64,000 nt of DNA, from assembly GCA_001839685.1 (NCBI GenBank), contig MLAK01000579.1, positions 33,848-97,847 of the forward strand, read 5' to 3'. How positions within the stretch are numbered: position 1 is the stretch's first letter; each line of letters opens with the position of its first letter. Made by a program: the position numbers and the translations under genes. Shown piece by piece: positions 10,293 to 19,195 of this stretch. The DNA is from Tritrichomonas foetus. Its lineage: Eukaryota > Parabasalia > Tritrichomonadida > Tritrichomonadidae. The notes under the pieces were generated by a model that was given only the letters and a program-made list of their open reading frames with translations, searched no databases and was not told the origin of the DNA.

Positions 10293-11306
10293 ATGACTGA
10301 TCTTCCGCCGATCGCTAATTTTATCTCTTATTGCTTGATTATTCTGTTGATTATTACTTTCTTATATGCCCTGAGTCTTCGTTTTGTCTCAGATGAAACA
10401 TTATATGATTTGACAATTTTACCATCAGGTGATCCAAGAAAATTAAATTACTATATTGAGCCATCATTAAATTCTAATGAGCCAATTCCATTCCCATCAG
10501 TTTTTAATATGCCTGAAGTTTATGTCACATTTGTTGTTCCTGCTTATAATGAAGAGCAGAGACTCCCTTTAATGTTAGATGACACTTTACGTTATTTACA
10601 ATCACGTGAAATGTCTAATCCTCAGTTCACCTGGGAAATCATTGTTGTTGATGATGGATCCAAAGACAGGACGTCAGAAATTGTAATTGGTTATGCGAGA
10701 CAAAATCATCGTATTAGACTTCTACGTCAGCCTTATAATATGGGAAAAGGTGCAGCAATTCAAGCTGGAGCTCTTCACAGTCGTGGAAAGCTGATTTTAA
10801 TGGTTGACGCAGACGGCGCAACGAAAATTGATGAATTCGGAGAACTCGAAAGAAAAATTAAACAGCCTCAAGAAATAAATAAAGAAGCAGTAGTTGTTGG
10901 TAGTCGTTCACATTTACTGGGTGAAAATAAAGCAAACCGAACAGCTATTCGAGATTTCCTTGGGAAGTCTTTTCATCTTTTGATCAGTTTAACTGGTGTG
11001 AAAAATATTCAGGATACTCAATGTGGCTTTAAATTGTTTTCTCGTGAAGCTGCTCGTTGGTTATTCCCAAATCAACATATAAAAAGATGGTGCTTTGATC
11101 CAGAATTACTCGTAATTGCACAAAAGTGTAACATGCTGATCTCTGAAGTGCCTGTTGAATGGAATGAAATTGAGGGATCGAAAATGAAATTAATGGGAAT
11201 GGTGAAAATGGCACTAGATTTACTACAAATTGCTGTTTACTATCCGTTGGGATTATGGACAATTAAAATGAAATCCGACTTTTCACACAGAGAAGACGAA
11301 TTATAA
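10293..11306 (+). CDS. ALG5: Dolichyl-phosphate beta-glucosyltransferase (ALG5), 337 aa
   Basis: A GT2-family enzyme that transfers glucose from UDP-glucose to dolichyl phosphate at the cytosolic face of the ER. An N-terminal membrane segment (about residues 8-30) precedes the catalytic domain. That domain shows the ALG5 series: [49 protein letters not shown], then DTQCGFKLF and RWCFDPELL, with a W-N-E-I-x-G-S-K-M motif near the end. Length and order match the eukaryotic family. The frame stays open 13 codons upstream to a TTG, but the ATG at 10293 after an A-rich leader is the natural start. The closest alternative is dolichyl-phosphate mannosyltransferase. The N-terminal membrane segment and the CGFKLF and W-N-E motifs favour ALG5. 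Confidence 0.9.
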   Translation: MTDLPPIANFISYCLIILLIITFLYALSLRFVSDETLYDLTILPSGDPRKLNYYIEPSLNSNEPIPFPSVFNMPEVYVTFVVPAYNEEQRLPLMLDDTLRYLQSREMSNPQFTWEIIVVDDGSKDRTSEIVIGYARQNHRIRLLRQPYNMGKGAAIQAGALHSRGKLILMVDADGATKIDEFGELERKIKQPQEINKEAVVVGSRSHLLGENKANRTAIRDFLGKSFHLLISLTGVKNIQDTQCGFKLFSREAARWLFPNQHIKRWCFDPELLVIAQKCNMLISEVPVEWNEIEGSKMKLMGMVKMALDLLQIAVYYPLGLWTIKMKSDFSHREDEL

Positions 11307-11520
11307 GTTTTATTATACAAAGTTTGTAAGAATAAATTTTTAATAAATTCTTTTTTATTTTATACGACATTGATTTTAATTGAAGATTGATTTGATTCAT
11401 TTTCAAAATCGAACTAACACGTAAATATCCTAAAAAGATTATCTCCTTAATGTACAATAAATAGTGTAGTTTATTCTTACCATGATATTTCTGTTTTGAT
11501 TGATTAATAGTACAAAGATT

Positions 11521-11630
11521 ATAAAAGATCATAAACATTCAAGAAAGATCATAAAAATTCAAGAAAGATCATAAAAATTCAAGAAAGATCATAAAAGATC
11601 AAGAAAGATCATAAAAGATAATAAAAGATG
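11521..11630. repeat. Minisatellite, about 5.5 copies of a 20-bp unit
   Basis: Unit close to AAGAAAGATCATAAAAATTC. The later copies drift to AAGAAAGATCATAAAAGATC. It lies between the converging 3' ends of ALG5 and RABL2. The rest of the 11307-11805 spacer is unstructured AT-rich DNA. A 91-codon minus-strand ORF across part of it is not convincing. Confidence 0.9.
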
Positions 11631-11805
11631 ATTTAAACATCATCAAACACTCCAATTGGATCAATAAGTAACAACAAAAACGATGAAAAAAGGAGTGAAA
11701 AATCGATTAAAAATAAAGAAAGAGAAAATAAATAATAATTAAAATAAAAGATCAAACAATATAAAGAAGTTAATATTTGACCATTTAGAAAAGAACGAGT
11801 TGCAT

Positions 11806-12420
11806 TTATTTAGCATCGTCATTTTGGCGAGCGAGGAGTTCACACACAACACCCATGACATCATCTGGATTGTTCTTGTGGGTCCATCCTAATTTGATGG
11901 CTTCCTGGAAAGCGCGAACAACATTCAATCCAGATGCAGCAGATGTGCTGATAACTGGATATCCGTGTGATTGTGGCCATTTGAATTGCTTCTTGGCTGC
12001 TCCTGGATTGATATCGATCTTGTTTACGACGACGATAACTGGAATTTGGCCTCTTTGTGAAATTAATTGCGAGTGCCATTCTTCAAGGTGCTGGTATGTT
12101 TCTTTACGTGTTGCATCGAAGACGAGAATGGCGGCGTGCGCTCCGTAGAAGAAGGATGAGTGGATGCTTTCGAATCTCTCCTGACCGGCTGTATCCCAGA
12201 TGCTAACTAAAACATCACGTCCAGCGAGGTTTTCATGGTGTTCGTAGAGCGTTAAGGCATATGTAGAATTCTGAACTGGGTTGTATTCCTTCAATAAAAA
12301 TCTCTCAACAAGTTTGGTTTTACCGACAGCGCTGTCTCCGAGTAAGACAAGCTTGACATCAGCATGGCTGACGTTTGTATGTGGGAACAATTCCGATCCA
12401 TCAAGCGCAGAGTTCGACAT
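11806..12420 (-). CDS. RABL2: RABL2-like small GTPase (204 aa)
   Basis: A Ras-superfamily GTPase with G1 GDSAVGKT at residues 28-35, G3 WDTAGQERF, G4 NKID and G5 TSAASG. The STYALTLYEH effector region, the F-D-A-T-R-K-E-T-Y segment and the absence of C-terminal prenylation cysteines point to RABL2 rather than a membrane Rab. In other eukaryotes RABL2 acts at the ciliary base with CEP19 and helps IFT trains enter the flagellum. Trichomonads are flagellated, which fits. The serine common at the end of the P-loop in animal RABL2 is threonine here. The coding sequence is noticeably G+C richer than its flanks. Convergent with ALG5. Confidence 0.88.
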   Translation of the reverse strand: MSNSALDGSELFPHTNVSHADVKLVLLGDSAVGKTKLVERFLLKEYNPVQNSTYALTLYEHHENLAGRDVLVSIWDTAGQERFESIHSSFFYGAHAAILVFDATRKETYQHLEEWHSQLISQRGQIPVIVVVNKIDINPGAAKKQFKWPQSHGYPVISTSAASGLNVVRAFQEAIKLGWTHKNNPDDVMGVVCELLARQNDDAK

Positions 12421-13157
12421 TCGAGTTTAGTTTAGTTTTGAATGAAATTACAAACGACTATTTATTTTCAGATATCCGGACGATCTATTCAAAATTGCTC
12501 AAAAAGGTGCAGTGACATATGATAAAATGGTTGAGCTTCCAATTCAATGGAAAAAATTGTAAACATCCCCAGTGAAGGCGAATTAGTATTGGTTAAGGTG
12601 AAAGTGAAAATTGAATCATTTTGGTGATGCCAATGTGGAGCAATAAAAACTGTTTCGAGAGATAAGAGAAATTAGTCTATTGATTTTCAGATATGATTAT
12701 AAGGCTATGAGAGCATTCTATATATTAAATTGTGTTTTCATCTTAATAATTTATCAAATATAATCTTCTCATTACTTCTTTTGCATCATTTTTCATGAAA
12801 ATGTTGAGTGTTTTTTATTAACATATTAAACATATGTAACACTATTGTTCTATCCAAAAATTAGAATTTTGTGAGATCTTTATTTTTCGGAGATATGATG
12901 TTTTTTTAATTCATATAATATTTTCTGTTTTAGAATACAAGCACATATTTGGTCATTACACCAAACAATCATTTTCATTAGAACAAAAATGAAATTTAAA
13001 CTAGAATTAAAATATTCGCTTCATAGACACTCATTTCTATAAAAATCTTATTACAAACATCTTGTAATACATCTTTAATATGCGATGATGAGATAAAAAG
13101 AGATTTAATTAATTATCAAAAACTTTGAAAAAAGACTTGAATTTATATAAATTTATT
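12421..13157. other. Spacer with short coding-like remnants
   Basis: The first 240 bp contain two short plus-strand frames of protein-like composition (see the separate entry). The remainder to 13157 is AT-rich with no feature I can support. The promoter of RABL2 must lie in the first part. A CTCAAAAAGGTG sequence at 12498-12509 is a weak version of the recurrent motif. Confidence 0.45.
12470..12650 (+). pseudogene. Possible fragments of a degraded gene
   Basis: After a TTTTCAG at 12465-12471, a frame reads R-Y-P-D-D-L-F-K-I-A-Q-K-G-A-V-T-Y and ends at a TAA (12560-12562) after P-I-Q-W-K-K-L. A second, overlapping frame from the ATG at 12547 reads M-E-K-I-V-N-I-P-S-E-G-E-L-V-L-V-K-V-K and soon meets a stop. 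A one-base shift would extend it by seven codons. Both look more like protein than random AT-rich translation. I cannot assign either. They may be gene relics, or the first may be a terminal exon after a splice acceptor. Confidence 0.25.
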
Positions 13158-14213
13158 TTAGACATCATTCTGAAGTAAAGAGAAGTGAACTGTGCATGCA
13201 AGACCATAGTGATCTGACAGTTGGGTGAAGTTCTTATTTCCATCAACAGTGAACTTCACAACATTGCATTCTGTTCCAGCTACGATATACTGTCCTTCAT
13301 CTCTGTTCCAAACGAGAACATAATCCAAGCATTTCTGGCTATTTTGATCTTCTTTGACTGTCAGTCGCTTATCATCTGCTCCATAAGTAACTTCATGTTT
13401 TCCATAAGATTGGAAAAGTGCATCAGTAAGTGTGTAGCATTCAGTTGTCAAAACTTTGATGAGTCTATTATATTCAGAAATTGTCTTCTTTTCGGTTTGT
13501 GGTTCAGGCATTCTTGCATCAACGTTCAAATCACCAATAAGGATGATTGGCTGACCATCTGTGGCCTTTCTTGATCGAAGGGAATTGAATGCATATATTT
13601 GAGAGAACCTAACCGTTCTGCATTCCAAATATGAACCTGGATAATTGGTTTGCAGGTGTGTAGCAAACACGTGAGCGTGAGTTCCTGGTCCGGTTTGGAT
13701 TCTAAGATACAAAACGCCCTTAGCAACAGCCATGTCATATCCAACATTCAGCTCATATGTCATGGTGTCGTGGGCAAGAATTGGGTATTTAGAAAGCACC
13801 AAAACTCCGCCATCGACAATTTCGAATGACATTATAGATGTCGGCGGAAGACGCTTTACATAGGTGAAACCTTTCTTTTTCATGGTTTTGATGAATTGGA
13901 CAACTGGCGAGCCGATGTAGGAGTAAGCTTCGTTAAGGCAGATAACATCATAATCGGCAACGCTTTGGGCGAGAATCTCGGCACGCTCTTTTGCAAACTC
14001 GTTACGACCGAGGCGAGCGATGTTTGGTGTCCATTTGACGTTGTATTGAAGGAATCGCAATGAATCTGTTTTAACTTTGGTATCTTGTTTTGCATCGGGT
14101 GTAACTTCTTTGCCATAGCAGGATCGATTAATAAGCTTGAAAAAAAGCATTGTGCCGAGGAACCCAGCTACAATTGTAAAGAGGACGTAAGCAATTATCT
14201 CGATTACTTCCAT
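13158..14213 (-). CDS. Membrane-anchored neutral sphingomyelinase-like phosphodiesterase (351 aa)
   Basis: An endonuclease/exonuclease/phosphatase-fold enzyme with a single N-terminal membrane helix (about residues 5-27) and a C-terminal catalytic domain. Expected metal and catalytic residues are present: N58 in QYNV, E95 in CLNEAY, H186 in THLQ, D228/N230 in GDLNVD and H335 in SDHYGL. The D-G-G-V-L-V-L-S-K-Y-P-I segment and the D-M-A-V-A-K-G-V-L stretch are characteristic of neutral sphingomyelinases rather than APE nucleases or CCR4. It probably hydrolyses sphingomyelin or a related phosphosphingolipid such as ceramide phosphoinositol or phosphoethanolamine. The substrate cannot be read from sequence. 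It could equally work on another phospholipid. Confidence 0.8.
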   Translation of the reverse strand: MEVIEIIAYVLFTIVAGFLGTMLFFKLINRSCYGKEVTPDAKQDTKVKTDSLRFLQYNVKWTPNIARLGRNEFAKERAEILAQSVADYDVICLNEAYSYIGSPVVQFIKTMKKKGFTYVKRLPPTSIMSFEIVDGGVLVLSKYPILAHDTMTYELNVGYDMAVAKGVLYLRIQTGPGTHAHVFATHLQTNYPGSYLECRTVRFSQIYAFNSLRSRKATDGQPIILIGDLNVDARMPEPQTEKKTISEYNRLIKVLTTECYTLTDALFQSYGKHEVTYGADDKRLTVKEDQNSQKCLDYVLVWNRDEGQYIVAGTECNVVKFTVDGNKNFTQLSDHYGLACTVHFSLLQNDV

Positions 14214-14318
14214 CAGTTATATATTTCGTTATACACAAAATTTCAATGTTACTGGACATTTATTTTTTCAATTGTTGGATAATCATTTTTCTTAATTTTT
14301 TTCTAGGTGATTATGAAT

Positions 14319-14330
14319 ATTGAAAAAGTT
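14319..14330 (-). promoter_or_regulatory. AACTTTTTCAAT motif upstream of the sphingomyelinase gene
   Basis: A perfect copy of the recurrent motif on the coding strand of the minus-strand gene, about 107 bp from its ATG. Confidence 0.45.
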
Positions 14331-15089
14331 ATAATATATTATTGAATTCAAGGTTATAAAGTAGTGAAATTATCGGGTAAGAAGTGTTGTTTAGAAGACC
14401 TCACTGATGGATTTCTCCGAAATTTTAGTATGGTACTATATATCATGTATCTAATACAATCAAGAAGTTAATTAAAATCTCCAAATTCAACACCCCAAAT
14501 TTATTATTTATTTCTAAATTCGGTCAATAATAGATAACAATCGCTAATTTGAGATCCTACATTGTTTAAAGTTTATTAGGCAATTATTACAACAAGATAG
14601 TCCAAAATATTTTTAAATGAAGAAGCTTACCTTTTATTTTATATCAATATACAATTTTCTCAAAATTGGTAAAATATTTTTTTTTATTAAATCTAATATA
14701 ATTTAGTGTTCAGTTTCTTATATCTAATTATATCTAGTATATATCAAAGTTGATGCTATTTTAAGTAGATATATGGAATTAGATATTTAGAGTTTTTTGA
14801 GCGACTTTTTCTCGCCACAGATAAACTATTTTTATGAAAAGCAAATCATGATTACTCTTTTTACTAGAAAAAATGCTGTTCACATGCAAAATTCGAATTT
14901 TATATCAAAATATCAATATTTAGATATTAATTTCGAAAATATGGTTTTCAAATTTACTACTCCTATTCGACTATATATAGCACAGTTCTTTATTCATATG
15001 AATATTTTTTCTCAAAAATTCTTATTCGTCATTTTAGCCAGTTTCCCTACATTTTTATGATTCAATTAAAATCAACAATAGCTCCAGCC
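14331..15089. other. Spacer between sphingomyelinase and the NTPase locus
   Basis: AT-rich sequence. An 87-codon frame at 14797-15060 opens only from a TTG and is rich in F, I, N and Y, as expected of chance AT-rich translation. No RNA gene or repeat is apparent. Confidence 0.5.
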
Positions 15090-15102
15090 ATCTTTTTCAA
15101 TG
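15090..15102 (+). promoter_or_regulatory. ATCTTTTTCAATG motif upstream of the broken NTPase gene
   Basis: A near copy of the recurrent motif about 82 bp before the ATG at 15184. A TCACAAT initiator-like site lies nearer, around 15164. Confidence 0.35.
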
Positions 15103-15183
15103 GACTAATTGAATGTTTCACATAATTTGCCACATATTTGCACAAAAAAGACTTTGAAATATTTCACAATAAACATTTTCAAA

Positions 15184-15957
15184 ATGGATCCATTTAATCA
15201 ACAGTTTCTCACTGAGTATGACGATTTTGTTAAGAACGATTTAGAGCAGTTGAGTAAACATAAAATTGATCTTGCAGCGGATTTTGACTATTCGCGTGCA
15301 ATCAAAATGTTTCAGGATTTCCTCAGTGGCCAAACCAATAAAAAAGAAATTCCAATTTATATTCCTGAGGACCCAGATTATGTAGTTGCTTTCTTAGATT
15401 CTTTAAAAAATGAAATTCTTTCATTTCCAAAACCCCTTATTCTTGTAATGAATCAATGGAAAGATGTTATTTTATTAATTGATAGATTGAAGAAAAAACC
15501 AAGCACTACTGACTTCTTCATCACAGTTGAAATCGATTCAAATACAACAATTCCAGATTATTTTCATGAAATCCCTTCAATACATGTAGATGACGTTACC
15601 ACATTTTTGTCTCCAAATGATGTCAATCTTTCCCTTGATAACAACCAATTTCATATCATAATTACATTAGTGGATACATTACCACTTTATATTCAGAAAA
15701 ATCAAATCTTTTATGGATTGAACAACATTTCAAACTTTTTTGACCAAAATGCAGTTCTTTTTTTCCCAGAATGCAAAAAATTAATTATGAAGACTTTTGA
15801 AAAAACTATTTCCCTTTCTCTAGAAGATATACAACAATGCATTTCTTATTTTCAAACTTTTTTAAATCGTAATGTTTATTCTACTTCTCAGAAAAATTTG
15901 TACGAAATTTCCCCACGTTTTATTCATGTCTTAAAAGAAATTTTTCGTATCATTTAA
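15184..15957 (+). pseudogene. N-terminal part of a Crinkler-RHS-type NTPase gene, ended by an in-frame TAA (257 codons)
   Basis: This frame starts with MDPFNQQFLTEYDDF and stops at TAA 15955-15957. The stop is followed in the same frame by ten open codons and then by the ATG of the NTPase segment at 15988. No frame change occurs between the two. I therefore read this as the 5' third of one gene carrying a nonsense codon, although two adjacent genes are possible. The segment is alpha/beta in character with alternating hydrophobic strands (PLILVMNQWKDVI; HIIITLVDTL). I recognise no domain in it. The frame extends upstream to a TTG at 15109, but the ATG at 15184 is preferred. Confidence 0.55.
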
Positions 15958-15987
15958 CAACCCAATCAGAACTCAAATGATTTCGAA

Positions 15988-17070
15988 ATGAACTTCATTG
16001 AGTTGTTGAATCAAAATCAAATTCAAGATCATGAATTTTTAGAATTGTTCCACAATCACATTCATCCAACAATACGAGATTTACTTTTTGATATAATACA
16101 TTACCTATTTTTCTTGAATTCTTCAGACTATTTATCAATAAAAACAACTGGGAATGCTCATAAAACTACTTTTACAAAAAGTATCATCTTATCATCTTAT
16201 TCATCATTCGTTTTAGCATCAGAGTATCAACCTCAATCACAGAAAGTCAAATCATTTCTTACAATGTTTATCTCTAAAGAAAATAAAAACTTTGTATTTC
16301 CAAATTCATCACAAAAAAACTTAAATGTCGAACCGAATCGTTTTAAAAATACCGTTATCAAAATGAATTACAGCAATGATATGTTTGGGATTCGTGTTTT
16401 CAATTGGTATCATGAATTTTACGCTCTACTTCATTATTATCTTTACGAAATCTATTTATATGATGATTATAAGCCCCCATATGTGAATTTATCACTGATG
16501 TTACATCTCACTGGCTCACCAGGAATTGGTAAATCCACATTTATTTACTATTTTGTGCTCAGATGGTCACAAATGATTGATTTAGACTCCAGCAAATTCT
16601 ATCATGGAATTAATATCTATTTTAAAGATTCAACTAAATTCGAAAAAGTATTGATTTTAAAATTTGACGATACTATATATCTTATGAAGTATAAATCTAT
16701 GGACAAATTAAAGTATAACATAACCATTAGATATTATGAAATATATTGCATCAACAATTTTGAAGTTATATCTATCACAGACAATTATAAAAACAATCAT
16801 TGTTCAGAAATAGAAGTGGAAATCAGACAATCTACTCTAACATTCACAATTTCATCTCCTAACTGTCAAGAAATAAACTTTTTTGACGTTTTTGATGGAA
16901 ATCAGACACAACACTATTTTATCACTCTGGGAAAGGTCTTTTTTGCACCTCTTACAACTCCTCTAAAATCAGTTCGAAAAGTTCCACAACTTTTGTTGCA
17001 CCAGTATCTCATGTCAAAGAATTTTTCTTCACTTTTTTATTGCAAAATGCTCAAGATAAGGCTTTATTGA
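15988..17070 (+). pseudogene. P-loop NTPase segment of the Crinkler-RHS-type gene (360 codons)
   Basis: A Walker A motif GSPGIGKST stands at residues 176-184, preceded by a hydrophobic strand (LMLHLT) and followed by a helix (FIYYFVLRW). The G-x-P-G-I-G-K-S form followed by aromatic residues is typical of the NTPase domain of Crinkler (CRN) and trypanosome RHS proteins. The frame runs out at 17070 in a T-rich stretch (T6 at 17033-17038). The sequence continues as good coding sequence in another frame, so a one-base indel is likely. It could be real decay or a homopolymer sequencing error. Because both the nonsense codon and the frameshift are needed to break it, I favour a pseudogene. Confidence 0.6.
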
Positions 17071-17891
17071 TAAACAAAGCTCTAACTATATCAAATTTCG
17101 AAACTGTATTTATTCATCTTACCTCAGAATTTGCTCGAAATCTAGTTCTAACAGCAAGACACAAAAACAAATTGGTCAACGAAGAGTTTATTATCCATCT
17201 CCTCAAAAATTTCATAAACCTTAATGATCATAAACTTCCTGGTATTTTGTTTGAGATTTATGGATGTTTAGAGCTCAAACACCCTTGCGTTTTTAGATGT
17301 ACTGAAATAACCAGCTCATCTAATGAATCTACAAAGACATATGATTTGAATTATTCCAATACCACTAATTATATTTGTACTAATTTTTGTTCCCAAGTTA
17401 AGAAAGTCAAAGGCACTTTAGCCTCCTTTGTTAAAGAAATCAATGATAATAACGCGTCAAAGCACATTAATTTCTTATTCATTTCAGATACACCATATCA
17501 ACCTTTTTTCGATTCATTAATATATGATTCACAAGATCAAACACTTTATATTATTCAAATAAAAATTGATGATCAACATATTTTTGACTCAAAAGAACTG
17601 GACAATATATTNAGTAATTTTTCTGGTTTGAATATCCTCACATATATTTATGTTCATTTTCGCCCACACCCATTGATTCCTGGGAAACCTTTTTTGAGGC
17701 CTAAAAAAATAAAATCAGTCCACCAATGTTTCAAAAATCACACAAATTTTCAATTTTTTTATGCCCAACTAGATCAGAAACTGACACTTGAAAGCAGAGA
17801 ATTCATTCATTCCAGTTCAAATTTAGATTTAATATCTAAACACAAAGCTATTCAAGAATATAAGACTAATTTATTCACAAGACCTAAATAA
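17040..17891 (+). pseudogene. C-terminal nuclease-like segment of the Crinkler-RHS-type gene (283 codons)
   Basis: The region contains G-I-L-F-E-I-Y-G-C, matching the G-x-x-F-E block that opens the restriction-endonuclease-like domain of CRN and RHS proteins. About 90 residues later comes F-D-S-L-I-Y-D followed by L-Y-I-I-Q-I-K-I and D-D-Q-H. This corresponds to the metal-binding D...(E/Q)xK core and the following H. In described members this domain sits directly after the NTPase, as here. One base (17612) is undetermined and falls in the same domain. A run of 37 T follows the stop. The family call is from motif memory and is moderately secure. Confidence 0.55.
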
Positions 17892-17900
17892 TCACAAAGT

Positions 17901-17902
<2 letters not shown>

Positions 17903-17939
<37 letters not shown>
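17903..17939. repeat. T37 homopolymer
   Basis: An uninterrupted run of 37 T starts 11 bp after the stop of the broken NTPase/nuclease gene. The length is likely unstable in assembly. Confidence 0.95.
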
Positions 17940-17940
<1 letters not shown>

Positions 17941-18515
17941 TGGAAGATTTCATGAATTTCTTTCAATGCAGTTGTATTTTACATCAGATAACTAGATTAT
18001 ACTATGAATAAAATGGTCTAAAAAAATTCTCGGAGAAAATAATTTGCATATCAAATCTCATTTTTTGTGATCCTATTTTATTGCATATATAGATAGTTGA
18101 GATGATGTATTACATGTGATAGAAATATTATTCTATTTTGTTTGGTAAGTGAAGCCCGAATTTAATTTTTTTCTGTCGAAAAAAATTTAGGCTAATATCT
18201 GATTTATGTCTTTTAATTATTTGTTATAACAAGAAAAAGATTTAGTTTATACTAATCTCTAATTGAAGAATAAGTTAATAATCATTATTAACTATTGTTT
18301 ATGAATAAAAAAGTAAATAAATGAACTGTATTGTGAGGGAAAATGTAATGGTTAATTATTTACCAAAAGGTTTCATGCTATGAAGTTGAATATGTCATTC
18401 CAATATAAACTAAGATAATGCTAAAACATATGACAGATAATAATAAGAAATGTTATTTCTAAGTCGAGGAAGAGCAATGATGTTTTGAATTATATAATTT
18501 TATAGAATTTAAAAA
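17940..18515. other. Intergenic AT-rich stretch
   Basis: About 575 bp with no ORF of note. I see no motif, tRNA or repeat beyond short A/T runs. Confidence 0.45.
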
Positions 18516-18644
18516 ATGAAAACTACACGTGAAGATTGTTTAGTTGCAATACATTATGCAGTACTTACTAGATATATTCCTAATAGTATTGATGCATTAA
18601 ACATCTTTCATGATCATGTATATCAAAAGATATCGAATGATTAA
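18516..18644 (+). other. Micro-ORF 1 of a tandem pair (42 aa)
   Basis: The frame begins MKTTREDCLVAIHYAVLTRY and ends at TAA. The same sequence recurs 171 bp downstream with substitutions. The first ~25 codons are conserved between the two copies, including the leader just before the ATG. It may be the duplicated 5' end of a larger gene family that has lost its body. I do not recognise the family. Confidence 0.35.
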
Positions 18645-18686
18645 TAAATGATATTTTGAACTTCATAATTTTATTTAAATTAATAA

Positions 18687-18788
18687 ATGAATATTACACG
18701 TGAAGATTATTTAGTTGCAAAACATAATGCAGTACTTATTAGACATATTCATAAGAGTATTGTATTTAATCACAATCAAAATGATTGA
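18687..18788 (+). other. Micro-ORF 2 of the tandem pair (33 aa)
   Basis: The frame begins MNITREDYLVAKHNAVLIRH and ends at TGA. Compared with copy 1, the T-R-E-D-x-L-V-A-x-H-x-A-V-L-x-R-x-I pattern is kept and most differences alter amino acids. The block including the ATG leader is about 100 bp long. The remaining sequence up to 19166 is unremarkable AT-rich DNA. Confidence 0.35.
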
Positions 18789-19166
18789 AAGTCAAGAAAG
18801 CAACATTAAAATTCAGTTATAAACTTATATTCATAATGATTATGTAATTTATTTTAGAGATGATTGATTTTTAAGAAAAAAATGAAATGTTAGTTAAAAA
18901 AATATTGGACTTTCACGATGATGACGTCATTATTGACGCAGGCCGGTTGAGAAGATTCAAAATTGATTTACAGAAATGAAAATACGATAAGTGATCTGCG
19001 TTTTTCTCTCAAATAATAATACTCGATCAAAAAGTTCACTCATAAAAATTTCTATTGAGATGTTCTGAAAATTTTCTCGCCCTCTTATTAATACTCTGAA
19101 AATACCAATAAATTATGATTTTTTATGAGTATAATTGGTCAATCATTTCATAAAAAGTTGTACGTT

Positions 19167-19177
19167 TTGAAAAAGTT
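19167..19177 (+). promoter_or_regulatory. TTGAAAAAGTT motif upstream of the HECT ligase gene
   Basis: Reverse-complement form of the recurrent motif, 18 bp before the ATG. A TCATAG initiator-like sequence lies between it and the start codon. Confidence 0.5.
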
Positions 19178-19195
19178 AGTAAAATTATCATAGAA

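Noticed and set aside
11263..11538. 91-codon minus-strand ORF across the ALG5 3' end
   Set aside because: It overlaps the end of ALG5, is K/I/L/Y rich as expected from AT-rich DNA, and begins near a minisatellite.
14797..15060. 87-codon plus-strand ORF before the NTPase locus
   Set aside because: Opens from TTG only and has chance AT-rich composition.
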